Positions 20,641-32,500 of a DNA stretch of 64,000 nucleotides are shown here, in pieces; the first letter of the stretch is position 1; each line of letters begins with the position of its first letter. Below the pieces are notes generated by a model. It was not told where the DNA came from and did not search any database. It saw only the letters and a list, made by a program, of their open reading frames with translations. The position numbers were made by a program, and so were the translations under genes. The stretch spans positions 80,493,430 to 80,557,429 of the forward strand of contig NC_077227.1 in NCBI RefSeq assembly GCF_027887165.1, in the 5' to 3' direction. The DNA is from Monodelphis domestica (Eukaryota; Chordata; Mammalia; Didelphimorphia; Didelphidae).

Positions 20641-21094
20641 GATGACTGATTGAGGTGTGAGGAAAGAAGAAGGAGGGGAACTTTGGGAAAAGGAGAATGG
20701 AGATGGCCAGAAGAGAGAATGCAACAGACGTAGTAGATCCTCTGGCTTTGGGTGGGGGTGGGGAAGGGAAGGGGGGTGGTGCTCCTTGGTCTACCACCCC
20801 CACAACAGTAGTTGCTGTTGCTATGGCCTCTGCTCCAGAGGCTGACATTATGCCTACTGCTGCCAGCTGCATTTCAAGATAGCCAATTAGCAAGCCCAGT
20901 GAAATCAATCTATTGAAAATGAATGAAGCAAAAATAGTCCAAGCACTGTGAGGCAATACTGCCAAATGAGATAAACAGGGCACAATCAGCAGGGAAAATC
21001 AATGGTGCATAAGTGGTTTTTCAGTCCACATTCATTTTCCTCGGAGATATCCACAGCCTCCCTTTTCAAAATTGCTATTATGATTTGGTGTTAA
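20641..21094. other. Unassigned, locally GC-richer sequence
   Basis: A G-rich + strand stretch (about 20,740-20,780) and overlapping open frames on both strands lack recognisable domains. The longest (minus, 20,621-20,983, about 120 codons) is Pro/Ala/Ser-rich and is probably compositional. No repeat recognised. Confidence 0.35.
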
Positions 21095-21180
21095 TCAGTT
21101 GCTTCATCTGTAAAGAAGAGGGGATTGGACTTGATGATCTTCGAGGTTCCTTGGAGATCTAACTTTCTATGATTTTAGGA
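21095..21180 (+). repeat. MIR 3' fragment
   Basis: 'tgcttcatctgtaaagaaga', 'ggggattggacttgatgatc', 'ggttccttggagatctaact'. Confidence 0.55.
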
Positions 21181-21790
21181 GTCTGTGAATTCTTATTTAA
21201 GTTTTTCTGAGCTGAGCTAATGGGGGTTCCATATGCCCTTGGGTTTTGTTGCTACCAAGTGCTATCCGGTACCAGGTGTTTAATAGATGTGACTAGAGGC
21301 ATAATTAGGAATCCAGCTATTGGTAGGGAATAGGGAGGCAGTGATAGCACAGAGGACAATCCTGCTGTAAATGCATTTGAACAAGGAAAAGGAAACTTGT
21401 TTCCCAAAGAGCCTGGGTCTTATTCCTATGGGAGTCAAAAAGAAGACAGACCACTGGAGAGAGACAACCTGGTGATGGTTCCCTGGGAGTGGTAGCCCTG
21501 GTAGTTGTGCCATGATCATATGGACCTGGAGGGGGCTAAAAGGTAAGATATAAGAATAGTGGTCACCTTGAGGTGAAGAAAGTACTTCACTTCACCCATA
21601 CATCCTGCAGGTGTCAATATCCTATGGCAAAGCCACATCTGTCCTGTGTTAGTGATGGCTCTGGGTATAACTGCCCAGCCTGACTATTTCCAGATTTATG
21701 TGAACCCTACAGAGGGGTAGAATGAATTAGAAATAGAAACCTTGAAGTTTATAAACACAAATTAAACTTTTTACAGTCTCCATTTACTGT
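21181..21790. other. Unassigned sequence
   Basis: No gene or repeat recognised. Confidence 0.35.
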
Positions 21791-21792
21791 CA

Positions 21793-22021
21793 TTATTGTT
21801 TGGTCAATTAGTCTTGTTTGATTCTTCAGGACCCCATTTGGGGTTTTCTTGGCAAAGATATTGGAATGGTTTGATATTTCCTTCTTCAGCTCATTTTATA
21901 GATGAGGAAACTGAGGTAAACAGGGTTAAGTGTTTTGCCCAGGGTCACCCAGCTAATTCAAATCAAAGACTGGATTTGAACTCAGGTCCTCTGCTCTATT
22001 CACTGAACAACTTAGCTGTCA
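21793..22021 (-). mobile_element. SINE with RTE/BovB-like tail
   Basis: 'accccatttggggttttctt', 'ggcaaagatattggaatggt', 'agatgaggaaactgaggtaa', 'gcccagggtcacccagctaa', ending 'cactgaacaacttagctgtc'. Confidence 0.85.
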
Positions 22022-22059
22022 ATGAAGTTAGTATGAACTAGGCTATTCCCTGGATGCAA

Positions 22060-22550
22060 GTACAAAATCAATCAATCATTTTTTATTAAACACCTACTAT
22101 GTGCCAGGCAGTGCGCTAAGCCCTGGGAATACAAAAAGAAGCAAAAAACAATTTTTGTTCTTAAGGAACTCACAGTCTAATAAACAAGACAGCATGTAAA
22201 CAAATATATACAAAAGACTTATAACCACCATAAATAGGAACTAATTAATAGAAGGAAGGCACTAGAATTAAGAGTTTGGGAAAGGCTTCCTATAAAATTT
22301 TAGTTGTGCCTTAAAGGAGGCCACAGAGGTCAGTAGGTAGAGTTGTGAAGGGAGAGCATTTCAGGCATGGGAGAGGGTTAAGAGAATGCCTAGAGCAGAG
22401 AGATAGAGTGTCTTGTTTGTGAAATTGCAAGGAAGTCAATGTCACTGGGTTGAAGAGTACTTGTGGAGGAATAAGAGGTAAGAAGACTAGGAAGGTAGGA
22501 GGGGGCTAGGTTATGAAGGGCTTTGAATAACCCTTATTTTCATTCAAATG
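22060..22550 (-). repeat. L2 LINE 3' region
   Basis: Continuous complement of L2: 'tattaaacacctactatgtg', 'ccaggcagtgcgctaagccc', 'aaggaactcacagtctaata', 'gggagagcatttcaggcatg', 'gggggctaggttatgaaggg'. One of the better-preserved L2 tails in the window. Confidence 0.8.
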
Positions 22551-22559
22551 GCATATATA

Positions 22560-23590
22560 TGAGAAAGCAGGGGTATAGTTCAGTAATTGATGTTTTCTCA
22601 GTCACTTTTTTTGGGAGGGGGAACTAGTAAAACCTGAAATTTCCCCCACCTTTTGTTATTTACCCTTTTAGAGATATTATAAATAACTGATTTTCCTCCA
22701 AGTCAGATATCTTCTATATACATTTGATCTAATCCTGATGCTTTTTCTGTCTTTCTCCTCTATGCACTTATATAAGACTATAATGTTAGAGTCAGAGCAT
22801 CAATAATTACAAATGCACCTCAGCTCGCAAATTCAAAGCAATAAAGCTTTTCATATGAACCATGTTCCATTATAGCCTCTAGGCAGATTAATGCAAGCAT
22901 GGTGGCAGCACTGTCCTTATTGGTGAAAAAAGTTTATTAAAATATTTTTGTAGACCTTCTCTACTTTTCTTCCGCATGTTGTCTTCCTTTCATTTTCATC
23001 TTTTACTCTCCTAGGGATGATTTTGTACAATTAAAGTTCTCACCAAGCTTTTTAAAAAATAGTTTTATCCTCCATTGCTTCTCTAAGTTTTATAAGGCAG
23101 CATTGTTCATAATTTTTTATCAGCCTCCAGAAGATATTACTAATTTGTGTTTACATTAAATGGCTAAGCTTGCTAATTTAGGTGATTTTTAGCCCTTTTG
23201 ATTCTTTTAATATAGAAATGGATTTATATTGACTAAATTTCTGCATAAAATCATTGTAGTCTGTGTCTATGTCCATTCTTTTATATCTGTCCATTCATAT
23301 CCCATATTGTCAAGTTCTTTTAAAAAAGCAGGATAGAGTTTTAATTGCATGCCATATGTTTTTTATCATTGTAATCTTATCTATAATAAATACATTTCCT
23401 TTTATTTTAGAGTTCTTTTCATCACATGGAATCCCTGGCCATTCATCCCAGTACTGTTTGCATCTTCTCTCTTACCTTCTCAAATTCTCATATTTCTTTG
23501 TGAGATAGTCAAAATGCTCCTTTCTTTTCATTGCTACTTGTAGATTATCCCTCTATTGCCATCACTCAGCAACTTTTCCTCCTTTAAGAT
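22560..23590. other. Unassigned AT-rich sequence
   Basis: No confident repeat or coding call; the short open frames at 23,263-23,543 have no recognisable domain. Confidence 0.35.
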
Positions 23591-23599
23591 TTAATCCCT

Positions 23600-24960
23600 T
23601 CATATTTGTCAATCGGTCAAAATCCTGGTGGTTTTTATTGACTGAACCATAGGCCATCCTCTTACCTTTCTCATTGAATTTATTGCCTGATTCTCAGTTT
23701 CTCTCTCTACTTCAACTCATGCCCTCATACTAGGGGCCTTCAGCATATTAACTGTAGTAATTTCAAATATTCTAACTTTCCAGGTCCTCAATCAATTTAG
23801 ATTGATCTACTCCTTTACTGCACCCAAGGGTGGTCATACCCTTAAACTTGCCATTGCTCACAAGTATTTCATTTCCATGTTCAAGAACTCTAAAATCTTT
23901 TTGCTTGATCATAATCATCATTCCAACTCCCCTTTTGATGTTCTTTGTCTAAACCTATCCTTCATCCCCATAGTAACTTCTGGTCCTTTCACTCTTCAGT
24001 GTTTCCCAAGGTAACACTCCAACTCTACCTCTACTCTCTTCCTTTCCCAATCTTGATGTCTTAGTGAATAGTTTGACTTCAGTATATTTGACTCTGAAAT
24101 CCCTATCTACCTGGTTCACTTGCTGCTAACAGCTTGCCAACTCCCAATCCTGGATTACTCCACTATCTGCCTTCTGTGTTCCTATTCCCATGCTGTCAAA
24201 TGGAGCTGGAGGAAGCCACATGATCATCTTGACTTCCTCTAATTGACTCTCCCATTTACCAAAAAAAGCTGTTTCAAGCATTCTGTTCTCTCCTTATGCT
24301 TTTCACAGCATTCTTCCTCCCTCTGTCTCAGCTGGAGGTCTGCCCTCTTACTTTGTTGTGAAAATTGAGGCCATTTGCTGTGAGCTCCCTTTTCCCTCTG
24401 CAAAGTCCCTTGATGCCATCCTCACCACTGTTGTTCCTGCTTTTTTCTTTTCCCAAAATCTGTAATAAAGAGGGATACTTTCTTCTGGACAAGGTTAACT
24501 TTACATGTAAACTTGATCTCATTATCTCCCAGCTTCTTCAGTATACTGATCCATTCTCATCCTCCACCTTTCTCCCTATTCACTGCTGTCTTCCCTACTG
24601 TCTACTAACAACCCAAGTGCCTCTACCTTACTTCTCGATTTTCCATTAGATTTTGCCATACTGGCCAGCTAATGTTCTATGGTTCTCCTGCTCTTCTCAG
24701 GTAAACTCTGAAAAAGCCATCTATGTTTATTGTCTCTACTTTCTTACCCCTCAACATCCTTCTAAACTTTCTTCAGCCTGACTTCTGGTATCACTTTCCT
24801 AAAACTTCTGGGTTCAAAGTTACCAATGACTTAGTTGCCAAATCTAATGTCTTTTCTCAATCCTCATTCTTTCAGACCTCTCAGCATTGAAGTTATTGAA
24901 ATCTTGTAAGTCTTTGCAAGCATATTCCACAGTGGATTGAATCTGAATCTGAATATTATT
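23600..24960 (+). repeat. L2 LINE ORF2 fragment
   Basis: The + strand carries L2 ORF2 phrases in order. About 23,830-23,880 encodes a HTLKLAIAH-like block (endonuclease end). About 24,340-24,400 carries 'gaaaattgaggccatttgct', and about 24,820-24,870 carries 'aaagttaccaatgacttagt', encoding KVTNDLVAKSN just before the RT catalytic core. Many indels; inactive. Confidence 0.65.
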
Positions 24961-25079
24961 GACCAAAAATGCAAAATATATGATTCCACCTTAAATAGCA
25001 TTTGATTTGAGCAAAATTCTGCCTAAATGACTATTTTTCTAACAAGTTGTCTCTCTCAGATATACATGAAAAAATGTGC

Positions 25080-25500
25080 TGGATTCTGTAGAGATAACTG
25101 CCCCTTATCATTAATATCAGGGAAAGCAGAAAACAGGAAGACATAGTCTAACCCAAAGATGTTTACTACTCTGATGGAGATAGACTGTAGAGTCCAAGTA
25201 GAGGAAGGATTCCATGTAGATGAATAGATTTTCCAAGTGATCCTGTTTGTAGATAACACTGTGCCATATGCCTCAGGCCCCAGAACTTTTCAGAATTTCC
25301 TGGACAAGCTCTGTAACCATTCAAACAAGTCTGGCCTTAGCATTCACTTAAAGTGGATGATGGATGATTACTGTCTAGATTATGACATGAAGTTAGATAG
25401 ATTCCTAGAGAGCTCATTCATCAACATATGCATCATGGACAGAAACTACAAATGGATAGAGAGTTGGACTTAAAATTAAAAGACAAGAAGAGAATGGACT
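25080..25500 (+). repeat. RTE-clade LINE reverse-transcriptase fragment
   Basis: The frame from about 25,160 reads DCRVQVEEGFHVDE, a stop, then VILFVDNTVPYASGPR, QNFLDKLCNHSNKSGLSIHL and K. This is the RTE/BovB arrangement of a G.xIDG segment, the (F/V)(A/V)D(D/N) catalytic block, a helix, and (V/S)GL.(I/M)(N/H)LKK. The second catalytic Asp is Asn here, and stops break the frame. This is the LINE type that supplies the tails of the RTE-like SINEs in the window. Confidence 0.6.
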
Positions 25501-25762
25501 GAATAGCCTTTGGGAAATTGCAACATTTCTTTAATGTTTGTCAAATTTTCCCTAAAATCAAAGGGCCATATTTCTCATTAAAACATTTGACTAGAATTGT
25601 ATGGCTATCAGTTACAGAATACTACCTTCTCCAAAGTTGCCCATGTTGGTAACTTTGGTGTTATTCTCAAGTTTTCTTTCTTACTCACCTCACATATCAC
25701 TGATTTTTGTTTTGGGTTTTTTTTCTTTGTGTCTTGCTTGTGCTTGGCATGGTGCCTGGTAC

Positions 25763-26068
25763 TGTAAAAATGGAGATTTGAACCCTAGACTTCAATCCCC
25801 AGAAGTCCTTGGTACATCCCAGAATTCCCTATAATCTCACCTGAGGCTCCACCTGGGTGAGATCATAATTTAGTATTTAACGGGCTCTCTGCCTCCCAAG
25901 AGCCTCTTCCTCTACTCGGACATTGCAACATGTAGTAAGTAGGCTGTGAATGGGCTAATCAGCCCTAGGCACTTGGTTCATTATTTTGTATCCTTGATTT
26001 CTAATAATCTTTAATAAAACTCATAAAATATAATACTTTTATTACTAGACACTAATTTAATTTTTACA
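25763..26068 (+). mobile_element. Solo LTR with perfect 4-bp target duplication
   Basis: Starts TGTAAAAAT and ends ATTTTTACA, a perfect 9-bp terminal inverted repeat within the TG...CA ends of a retroviral LTR. It is flanked on both sides by gtac (25,759-25,762 and 26,069-26,072). A polyadenylation signal 'aataaaactcataaa' lies near 26,013. Length is 306 bp. No internal region is present, so it is a solo LTR left by recombination. It interrupts an L2-like tail ('gcttggcatggtgcctg' left, 'aggcatataataaatacttc' right). The LTR looks whole. A 4-bp duplication fits a gammaretrovirus-like (class I) element. Confidence 0.85.
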
Positions 26069-26099
26069 GTACACAGGAGGCATATAATAAATACTTCTT

Positions 26100-26445
26100 T
26101 TTTCATTTAAAAAATTTTTAGTTAATTAATTGATTTAGAACATTTTTCCATGATTACATGATTTATGTTCTTTCCCTTCCCTCTTCCCACCCCCTCCCGT
26201 AGCCAACAAGCAATTCCACTAGGTTTTACATGTGTCATTGATAAAGACCTATTTCCATATTATTAATATTTACACTGGGGTGATTGTTTAGAGTCTATAT
26301 CCCCAGTCATACCCCATCAAACCATAGGATCAAGCAGCTATTTTTCTTCTGTGTTTTTGCTCCCACAGTTATTTCTCTGGATGTGGAAAGCGTTTTTTTC
26401 TCATAAGTACTTCAGAATTGTCCTGGATTACATAATAAATACTTA
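26100..26445 (-). repeat. L1 LINE 3' UTR
   Basis: 'catttttccatgattacatg', 'cttcccaccccctcccgtag', 'agacctatttccatattatt', 'gaattgtcctggattacata' are the complement of a marsupial L1 3' end. Confidence 0.65.
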
Positions 26446-26454
26446 TTGACTTGG

Positions 26455-27015
26455 TTTTATGCAAATTTGACTATGCTCCTTCCCTACTTAATTAAAGTGG
26501 CTCCCTTATATCTCCAGCATCAAATACAACCAACCTCTTTGGGGTTTTAAAACCCTTCACAGCCTGGCTCCAACATATTGTATCTTCCTAGCACATGAAA
26601 TCTCTCTGCACATTCAGTGGTTCAACCAAAATGGCCTTCCTGCCATTCTTTTTGCCCAATCCTCCATCTCCTACCTCTGTGACTTTGTACAGTCTGTACC
26701 CTAAGCCTAAATGTTCTATCATCTCGCCTCTATCTCCCCTTGGTTTATTTTACTCAACTCACATACCTCTTGCTTGAGGCTTTTTCTAACCACTCTCTTT
26801 GCTATCACTGCCTTTCCCCTCAAGTAAGTTCATCCATATTTCATATCTAATTGTATATACCTACCTATCATATAACATGTCATCTCTCATAGCTAGACTC
26901 TAAAGTGCTTGAGAACAGGCACTGTTTTCATCTTTGTCTTTGTATTTCCAGTACTTCACAGTGTCTGGCACATAGTAGACGTTTACTAAATGCTTATTAC
27001 TCAGTTTGTCGAATG
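26455..27015 (+). repeat. L2 LINE 3' end
   Basis: End of ORF2 and 3' UTR in order: 'aaacccttcacagcctggct', 'ccaacatattgtatcttcct', 'actcacatacctcttgcttg', 'aaagtgcttgagaacaggca', 'gtctggcacatagtagacgt', 'ttactaaatgcttattactc'. Nearly complete tail. Confidence 0.85.
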
Positions 27016-27139
27016 AATATTGTGCTTTGTAAGAATTAGTGTCAGACAGATTAATTAAGAGGATCCTGATAGACAGGAGCAGGCTTCCAATTCTAAATCT
27101 ATGAACCTATATAAGGAATTATAAATAAGAATTGAGGTA

Positions 27140-27342
27140 GGGCCAGCTAGGTGGCTCAGTGGATAGAGAACCAGGCCTAGAGAGGGGAGATCTGGTTTCA
27201 AGTGTAGTCTCAGATACTTCCTAGCTTCCTAGCTATGTGGCAAGTCACTTAACCCAAATTGCCCAGCCTTTACTGCTCTTCTGCCTTGGAACTAATACTT
27301 AGTATCAGTTCTAAGAGAAAAGTTAAAGTTTAAAAAAAAAAA
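27140..27342 (+). mobile_element. Marsupial tRNA-SINE (MAR1/SINE1 type), near full length
   Basis: 'gggccagctaggtggctcag', 'gagaaccaggcctagagagg', 'ttactgctcttctgccttgg' and a long A tail. The target duplication is aagaattgaggta (27,127-27,139) and aagaactgagata (27,343-27,355), 11 of 13 identical. Confidence 0.9.
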
Positions 27343-27359
27343 AAGAACTGAGATACAGG

Positions 27360-28690
27360 AAGCCATGAAAGACATATAGAAAACAAGATAAGCTGGCTAT
27401 ATGGTCAGCATCTCAGAATGAAAGGAAGATTCTTAATACATTGGTCTGACAACTCCCCACCCTCCAAGTGAATTTATGAGAGGCCAGAGACAAAAGTAGC
27501 ACCAGATGGGTGGTGGGCATGGACTAGCTGCTATATTCATCAATGGAGATGACATGTCCATCTTTTTGGTTCCATCCATTTGAGTATGAAATACCCATTC
27601 TTGAAGGACAGATCACAAAATAATATTAAAAACTCGTATTAGCAATTCCATCATAATTTACTAGAGCAGCTACTTTAAATTATGTCTAGTATAAAATTTT
27701 GTTCTTATTAGCTAGTCAGGGTGGCCATTCCATTATTGACATGCTGTCTATTTGGAACTGTCTTAGGTAATTGGAGGTTCTAGCCAGAGAGGCAAGGCCA
27801 GTTAAGGGAGGGAAGCCTAAGGTCAAGTTGATATGCAAGATAGACTAGATTGTCAGACATAGGAAAGGAGCCTAATGGGATTAGCTTGGTGGGCAAGATT
27901 TAATGATGCCAGCTGCAGAAGGTGGCACTTGAAGTCAAGCAATTGATCTCTGATGAGGTTAAACACTAGCATTACCCAGAAGGTTGGGAACAGAGACAGA
28001 AGGGCTAAAGACTGAATCTTCAAAGAAGCCTCCTTTCAAAGAAAGACCTTACTCTGGTCTTTCTGACCCCCGATGCAATGCTCTATCCATGGTGACATCT
28101 GGCTGCCCACGAGAGGAAGTGGGGAGGGGAGAGTAGTAGAGGTCACTGGTTAACTTGTTCCTGTAACTATGTGGAAGCCCAGAGTATTTCCTGTGTAGCT
28201 AAGCAGGCTGGGACTTGATCACACAGGTATAATTTTCTACCATAAAATTCTTAATGTATAAGGAGATGGGTTGCTTGTGTGATGGTTATCTCTTGGTAAA
28301 TCTCATTATTTTTTCTAATCTTGTTGTCTCAAGTCTTTTGTACATCATAAATGGTGGTGTATAGAACTGAAATTCCCAGCATTCCTTGTAAACATGCCAG
28401 TCAACAAATACTTTTTGTTATGTATAGAAGGACCTAACCTTTTAAGTTTCAGAGGTGAAACTACTCCTTGCCTTAAGAAAGCAAAAGAACTCTATTTTGT
28501 TTGTAATAGGTGATCAGGATAAATCTTGGACACCCCACTTGTGTTTCATCACTTGTATTACACTACTAATTGGAGACATGGAAGTCATTACATGCTATTT
28601 GCAGTGGAGAGAGCAAAAATATGGTTTAACATGTTACTATTAATATCACCTTCTCCATTAGCCTGGAAGCTCCTTGAAGGTTTTTGCTTT
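27360..28690. other. Unassigned sequence
   Basis: No gene recognised. 28,361-28,400 contains 'gaactgaaattcccagcatt', a phrase shared with the LTR-like copies at 9,876 and 10,797, but too little matches for a call. Confidence 0.35.
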
Positions 28691-28694
28691 TCAA

Positions 28695-28919
28695 TATATC
28701 TCTAGGTAGGTGGTACAGAGAATAGAGTTCCGGTCCTAGAAGCAGGAAGTCCTGAGTATAATTTGGTCTCAGATACTTGCTAACTATGTGACTTGGGGCA
28801 AGTCACTTAATCCTTGTTTGCCTCAGTTTCTTTAGTGTTAGTAAAATGGGGATGATAATAATATTACCTACTTCCCAGTAATGCTGTGAAATTCAGATGA
28901 GCTATGTAAATTCCAAAAC
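28695..28919 (+). repeat. THER1/MIR CORE-SINE
   Basis: 'ggtggtacagagaatagagt', 'tttggtctcagatacttgct', 'gcctcagtttctttagtgtt', 'aaatggggatgataataata'. The 3' tail stops at the LTR boundary. Confidence 0.7.
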
Positions 28920-29687
28920 TGTTACGGATAATTTTTAGTGTTTTGACTTAAAATCTAAGTAAGTGGTCACCATGGGAAATTCCCAAATATGAAAATACCC
29001 AAGTCAGCTGGGATTTATGGAGATTTTAATTAATAAAGAGAGAAGGAATTAAGGGAAGGAGAGAGAGAGAGAAAATTAATTTAAACTGCTCTGGCTCAGG
29101 CTGAGCCAAGCAGTAGTAAAGGGCCTAGGTCAAAATGGCCTAGGCCTGAGCCTAAGGGAGAGCGATCATCACTCACCACAAGATCATCTCCAAGCTGGGT
29201 TCTTCCACTTCGAACTAAAAATTCTTCTCCAAACTGAATTAAATTGTCCCTGAACTGTTCCTTCACCTCCTTTTAAAGAGATTTTTCTCTTATGTCACCT
29301 CCCCTAAATTTTCACATCTACCAATCACAGTAGATGCTTTTTTCTAGGACTGCCCATTCTTAGTTTTCACCTTCTTTGGTTTTCACCTTCTCTGGTTAGA
29401 TTAAATCTTCTGAGTACTTCACACCTCTTTGTTAAGCTTGCCTTTTGTAAGTTACTTGACCTTTTTAGGTACTAATTTAACCTTTACAGGTACTTAACAC
29501 CTTTTTGTATTAGATCTAAAACTAGACCTAGCTTAAGATTTTAGCTTTACTCTAAGGTATGAGTTGGGGACTTTCATTGTTCAATCAGGAGTTTACAACT
29601 TTATCTCCCCCAAGGCACTGTCTGAGTAGGGTGGAGTAATTTTAAAAGTTCCCAATACATTTCTGATCAAGTATCTCCATTGTTACA
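28920..29687 (+). mobile_element. LTR of an old endogenous retrovirus-like element
   Basis: About 770 bp between TGTTACGG and TTGTTACA, with TG...CA ends and a short terminal inverted repeat. It contains 'ggtcaccatgggaaattccc', a GA-rich stretch at 29,035-29,073, and a T-rich 3' half. The fragment at 6,845-7,006 is the same family. No adjacent viral genes were seen, so it is treated as a solo LTR. No target duplication is visible, so the ends may be off by some bases or the copy is old. Confidence 0.55.
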
Positions 29688-29689
29688 AT

Positions 29690-30266
29690 AGGGGAATAGC
29701 TAGACCAAATCTTCTAAAATACAGTCTGAGTAGTTTTAAGATTCACAGCTAATACTTATATAGAACTTCACAAAGTACCTGGAAAAGAATAAGTGCTTAA
29801 TACATGATTATTGATTAATTATTTTAATTAATATGGAGATTACCTCCAAGACTGCAGATTACCAATGGACTAGATATTACCTTCAAGTTTAGGCCTCCTA
29901 TACACTATCTAAACCTGCCATTAGTTATAAAACCTACTTTATTCACTATGAAGAGCTACTTGACCCCAGTCATCAGAAACTTGACATTTGGATGAACCAT
30001 ATGAACCTAATCATTATAATTATAATGATGATAAAGCTTAGTCTGATGAGCTAAGAAACTACCAAGATGGTGATTTCCCATATGAAGTAATCTTTCAGTC
30101 CTCAGATTCAGATTTAATAACTCAGGTAGACTTAACCTTGTGACCTTGTTCATGATCTTAAGGAGAGGAGAGGAGCTGGACCTGTAGTCACTGATCTAGA
30201 GAACTCCAACTGAAGAAACTTCCTTTGTTGTTGCAAGTCTACACTTCCTCTGCAATGAAGGGAGTT
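29690..30266. other. Unassigned sequence
   Basis: No gene or repeat family recognised. Confidence 0.35.
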
Positions 30267-30274
30267 GCTTAGTG

Positions 30275-30455
30275 CAATACTTTCAAATGCAAATAGAAAT
30301 GGGCTCCACTAATCCAAATAAAAGGGTCCCTAAAAACTTAATTTTAAAAATGTAACATTATGTTTTGTTATATATTAATTTATTTTGTTAACTATTTCCT
30401 GATTACTTTTTAATCTGGTTTGGGCCACACATGGTCAGCATGGTTGACACCACAG
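30275..30455 (+). mobile_element. hAT-type MITE (family A) with target duplication
   Basis: The left end 'caatactttcaaatgcaaat', the interior 'attaatttattttgttaact' and the right end 'ggttgacaccacag' align with the copies at 1,930 and 16,243. It is flanked by gcttagtg (30,267-30,274) and gcttaaag (30,456-30,463), six of eight. It is the shortest of the three and non-coding. Confidence 0.7.
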
Positions 30456-30464
30456 GCTTAAAGG

Positions 30465-30575
30465 ACTAAGAAGTTACTCAGGATTACACAGATGATATGT
30501 ATCAGAAATGAGACTTGAATCTGGGGCTTCTAATCTCTGGGGATAGCTTTTTGACTATTACAACATGGCTGCCTT
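30465..30575 (-). repeat. MIR CORE fragment
   Basis: 'actaagaagttactcaggat', 'tacacagatgatatgtatca', 'gagacttgaatctggggctt', in reverse orientation. Confidence 0.5.
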
Positions 30576-30579
30576 TTTT

Positions 30580-31640
30580 TTATTCATGGACTTAGCTTTC
30601 AAGAATCAAGTTGTACTTTCAACTCAGGGACTAAAAGAATAGAATTTCTTGCAAGAGGATACCAATATTTGATCAAAACATGAAACTTCTCTTAAGAGGC
30701 ATAAAGTTTAAAAAGTATTCTTGGCACATCTGTGAGGATCTGAGAAAGATTGCTCTTTTACTAGGATAACAACTTGGGCATACCAAATACTATTGCTTTA
30801 TTTGTGAATGGGGAGATCAGAGGCAGCAAAAACAACATTAAAAAACATTGGCCTCAAAGTAAAGAACTGAATCCAGGAAAAGTCAACCACTGATTCAGTC
30901 TTGAAAAGATTTCTTACCACTGTTGCTCATTAAACTTGGTTTAATAAAAATTTTGTCAAGGTGATGAATTGAAACAGAGTAGGTTTTCTTTCTCTGAAAA
31001 ATAAATTTCTAAGACTTGGAGGCTAAATTCAAAGAAGGGGGTGGTATTTGTGGCTCCTCAGAAAAGAGAAGCCAAGAAAGATAAATGATCTGTAGAACAG
31101 TTGAATAAAGTTAAAGAAGTGGCATGTTAATGGTTTAAAGTGACCAATTTTTGGGGGGGAAACAACAAGGTAGGAAAGTAATATGAAGTTGCCATTGATC
31201 TCAAAGTCTCTAAAGTTATAGGATTTAACATACTACTTAAGATCCATTTCTTGGATTCACATTTGGATTTCTTCCCAGAAAACCTAAGTGGTATCAGCAA
31301 TGAGAGCAAGGAATGCTTCCATCAAGAAATCTCCATAATGGAAAAATGATATTAGGGTACAGTGAGTGCAAGTATGCTGGCTCACTACTATTGGATGGTT
31401 AGTTGGTTTGTTTCATAGGCCAAACACAACCGGAAATCATCAGTAGCTACATTTTGGGTTAGTTAAACAAGCACAATTCTGTTGAGTAAAACAGGATTTT
31501 TAGGAAATATAAAACTGGGATTCCTGTGAAAATGATGGGTATTAGACAAAATATGAAGATGCAGAAAATATGCTATAAGGTTCACCTATTTTCTGGGTGT
31601 GGCAGAAAAAATTTTCTTGCTCAATTCAACTAGAAAAATT
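30580..31640. other. Unassigned sequence
   Basis: About 1 kb of AT-rich sequence with no recognised repeat or reading frame. Confidence 0.35.
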
Positions 31641-31644
31641 TCCC

Positions 31645-32260
31645 TGACATCAAACCTATATTTTCTTCTTTGTATCTCTCACCTTTAAAATCAAAGAGGA
31701 CAAATCTAATCCCTTCTCCATGTGGCAATCTTTAAAAGTCTTGAATACAACTGTCATGTGTACCCCTCATCACCCCCCAAACTCACAAACAAAAACACAC
31801 TCTAGCTTCTTTTCTCAATTGAATATGACTAGTTCCTTCCACTGATTGTCATATGGCATTAACAGTACCATCTTTGTTGCCCTCCTGCAAATCTTTTCTA
31901 ACTTATCAATACCCTAAATGTGAAGTCTAAAACTTTACACAAAGCTCCAGATACAAGCTGAGGAGAGTAGGGTACAGGACTTTATCTCTTTATTCCTTGG
32001 GGTACATTTTTAAAGCATCCAAAGGATATATATGCTTTTTTAAACTGTATAGTATTAAAACGTATCATTCTCTTAAATTATATTGAGCTTACAATCCATT
32101 TAAATGCCCAGATATTTTTCAGTCGGCTATCTAAGACTGTCTTATCCATCTTGTATCTGAGAAGTAGATTTCCTGATCCTATAAGTATAAGATTTTATAT
32201 TTGTCCCTATAAATTTCATCTTACTAGGTTTGGAGCAATATTCTGGCCTGCTAAGAATAG
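31645..32260 (-). repeat. L3/CR1 LINE 3' region
   Basis: Complement of L3/CR1 in order: 'gacatcaaacctatattttc' (the 'lagging' 3' block), 'aatacaactgtcatgtgtac', 'gttgccctcctgcaaatctt', 'aagctccagatacaagctga', 'tatttgtccctataaatttc', 'atcttactaggtttggagca'. Diverged. Confidence 0.65.
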
Positions 32261-32264
32261 ATGT

Positions 32265-32500
32265 GGAAAATAACCACAATATATTTCCATAGCACCTGAA
32301 AAGTCTTTATATATGCCATCTCACTTAAGCATCATAAGAATGCTAAGTTGCAAGTGCTATTATTATCCTTATTGAGGCTGAGAAGTTAAATGACTTTCCC
32401 AAGCTCACAAATCTAAAAGGTATTTGAGATGCTGTTCAAATTTAGGCTTATTTGACTCCAAGTTCAGGGCCCTAACTACTCCACTGTGCTGTCTCGGTTA
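32265..32500 (-). repeat. MIR SINE
   Basis: 'aatatatttccatagcacct', 'atctcacttaagcatcataa', 'gctgagaagttaaatgactt', 'tcccaagctcacaaatctaa', ending 'ctccactgtgctgtctcggt'. Confidence 0.7.

Noticed and set aside
20621-20983. Minus-strand open frame of about 120 codons
   Set aside because: Pro/Ala/Ser-rich, driven by a G-rich tract on the other strand; no recognisable domain.
28345-28480. Possible LTR fragment around 'gaactgaaattcccagcatt'
   Set aside because: Only one short phrase is shared with the LTR-like copies at 9,876 and 10,797. No ends or TATA/poly-A arrangement could be recognised.
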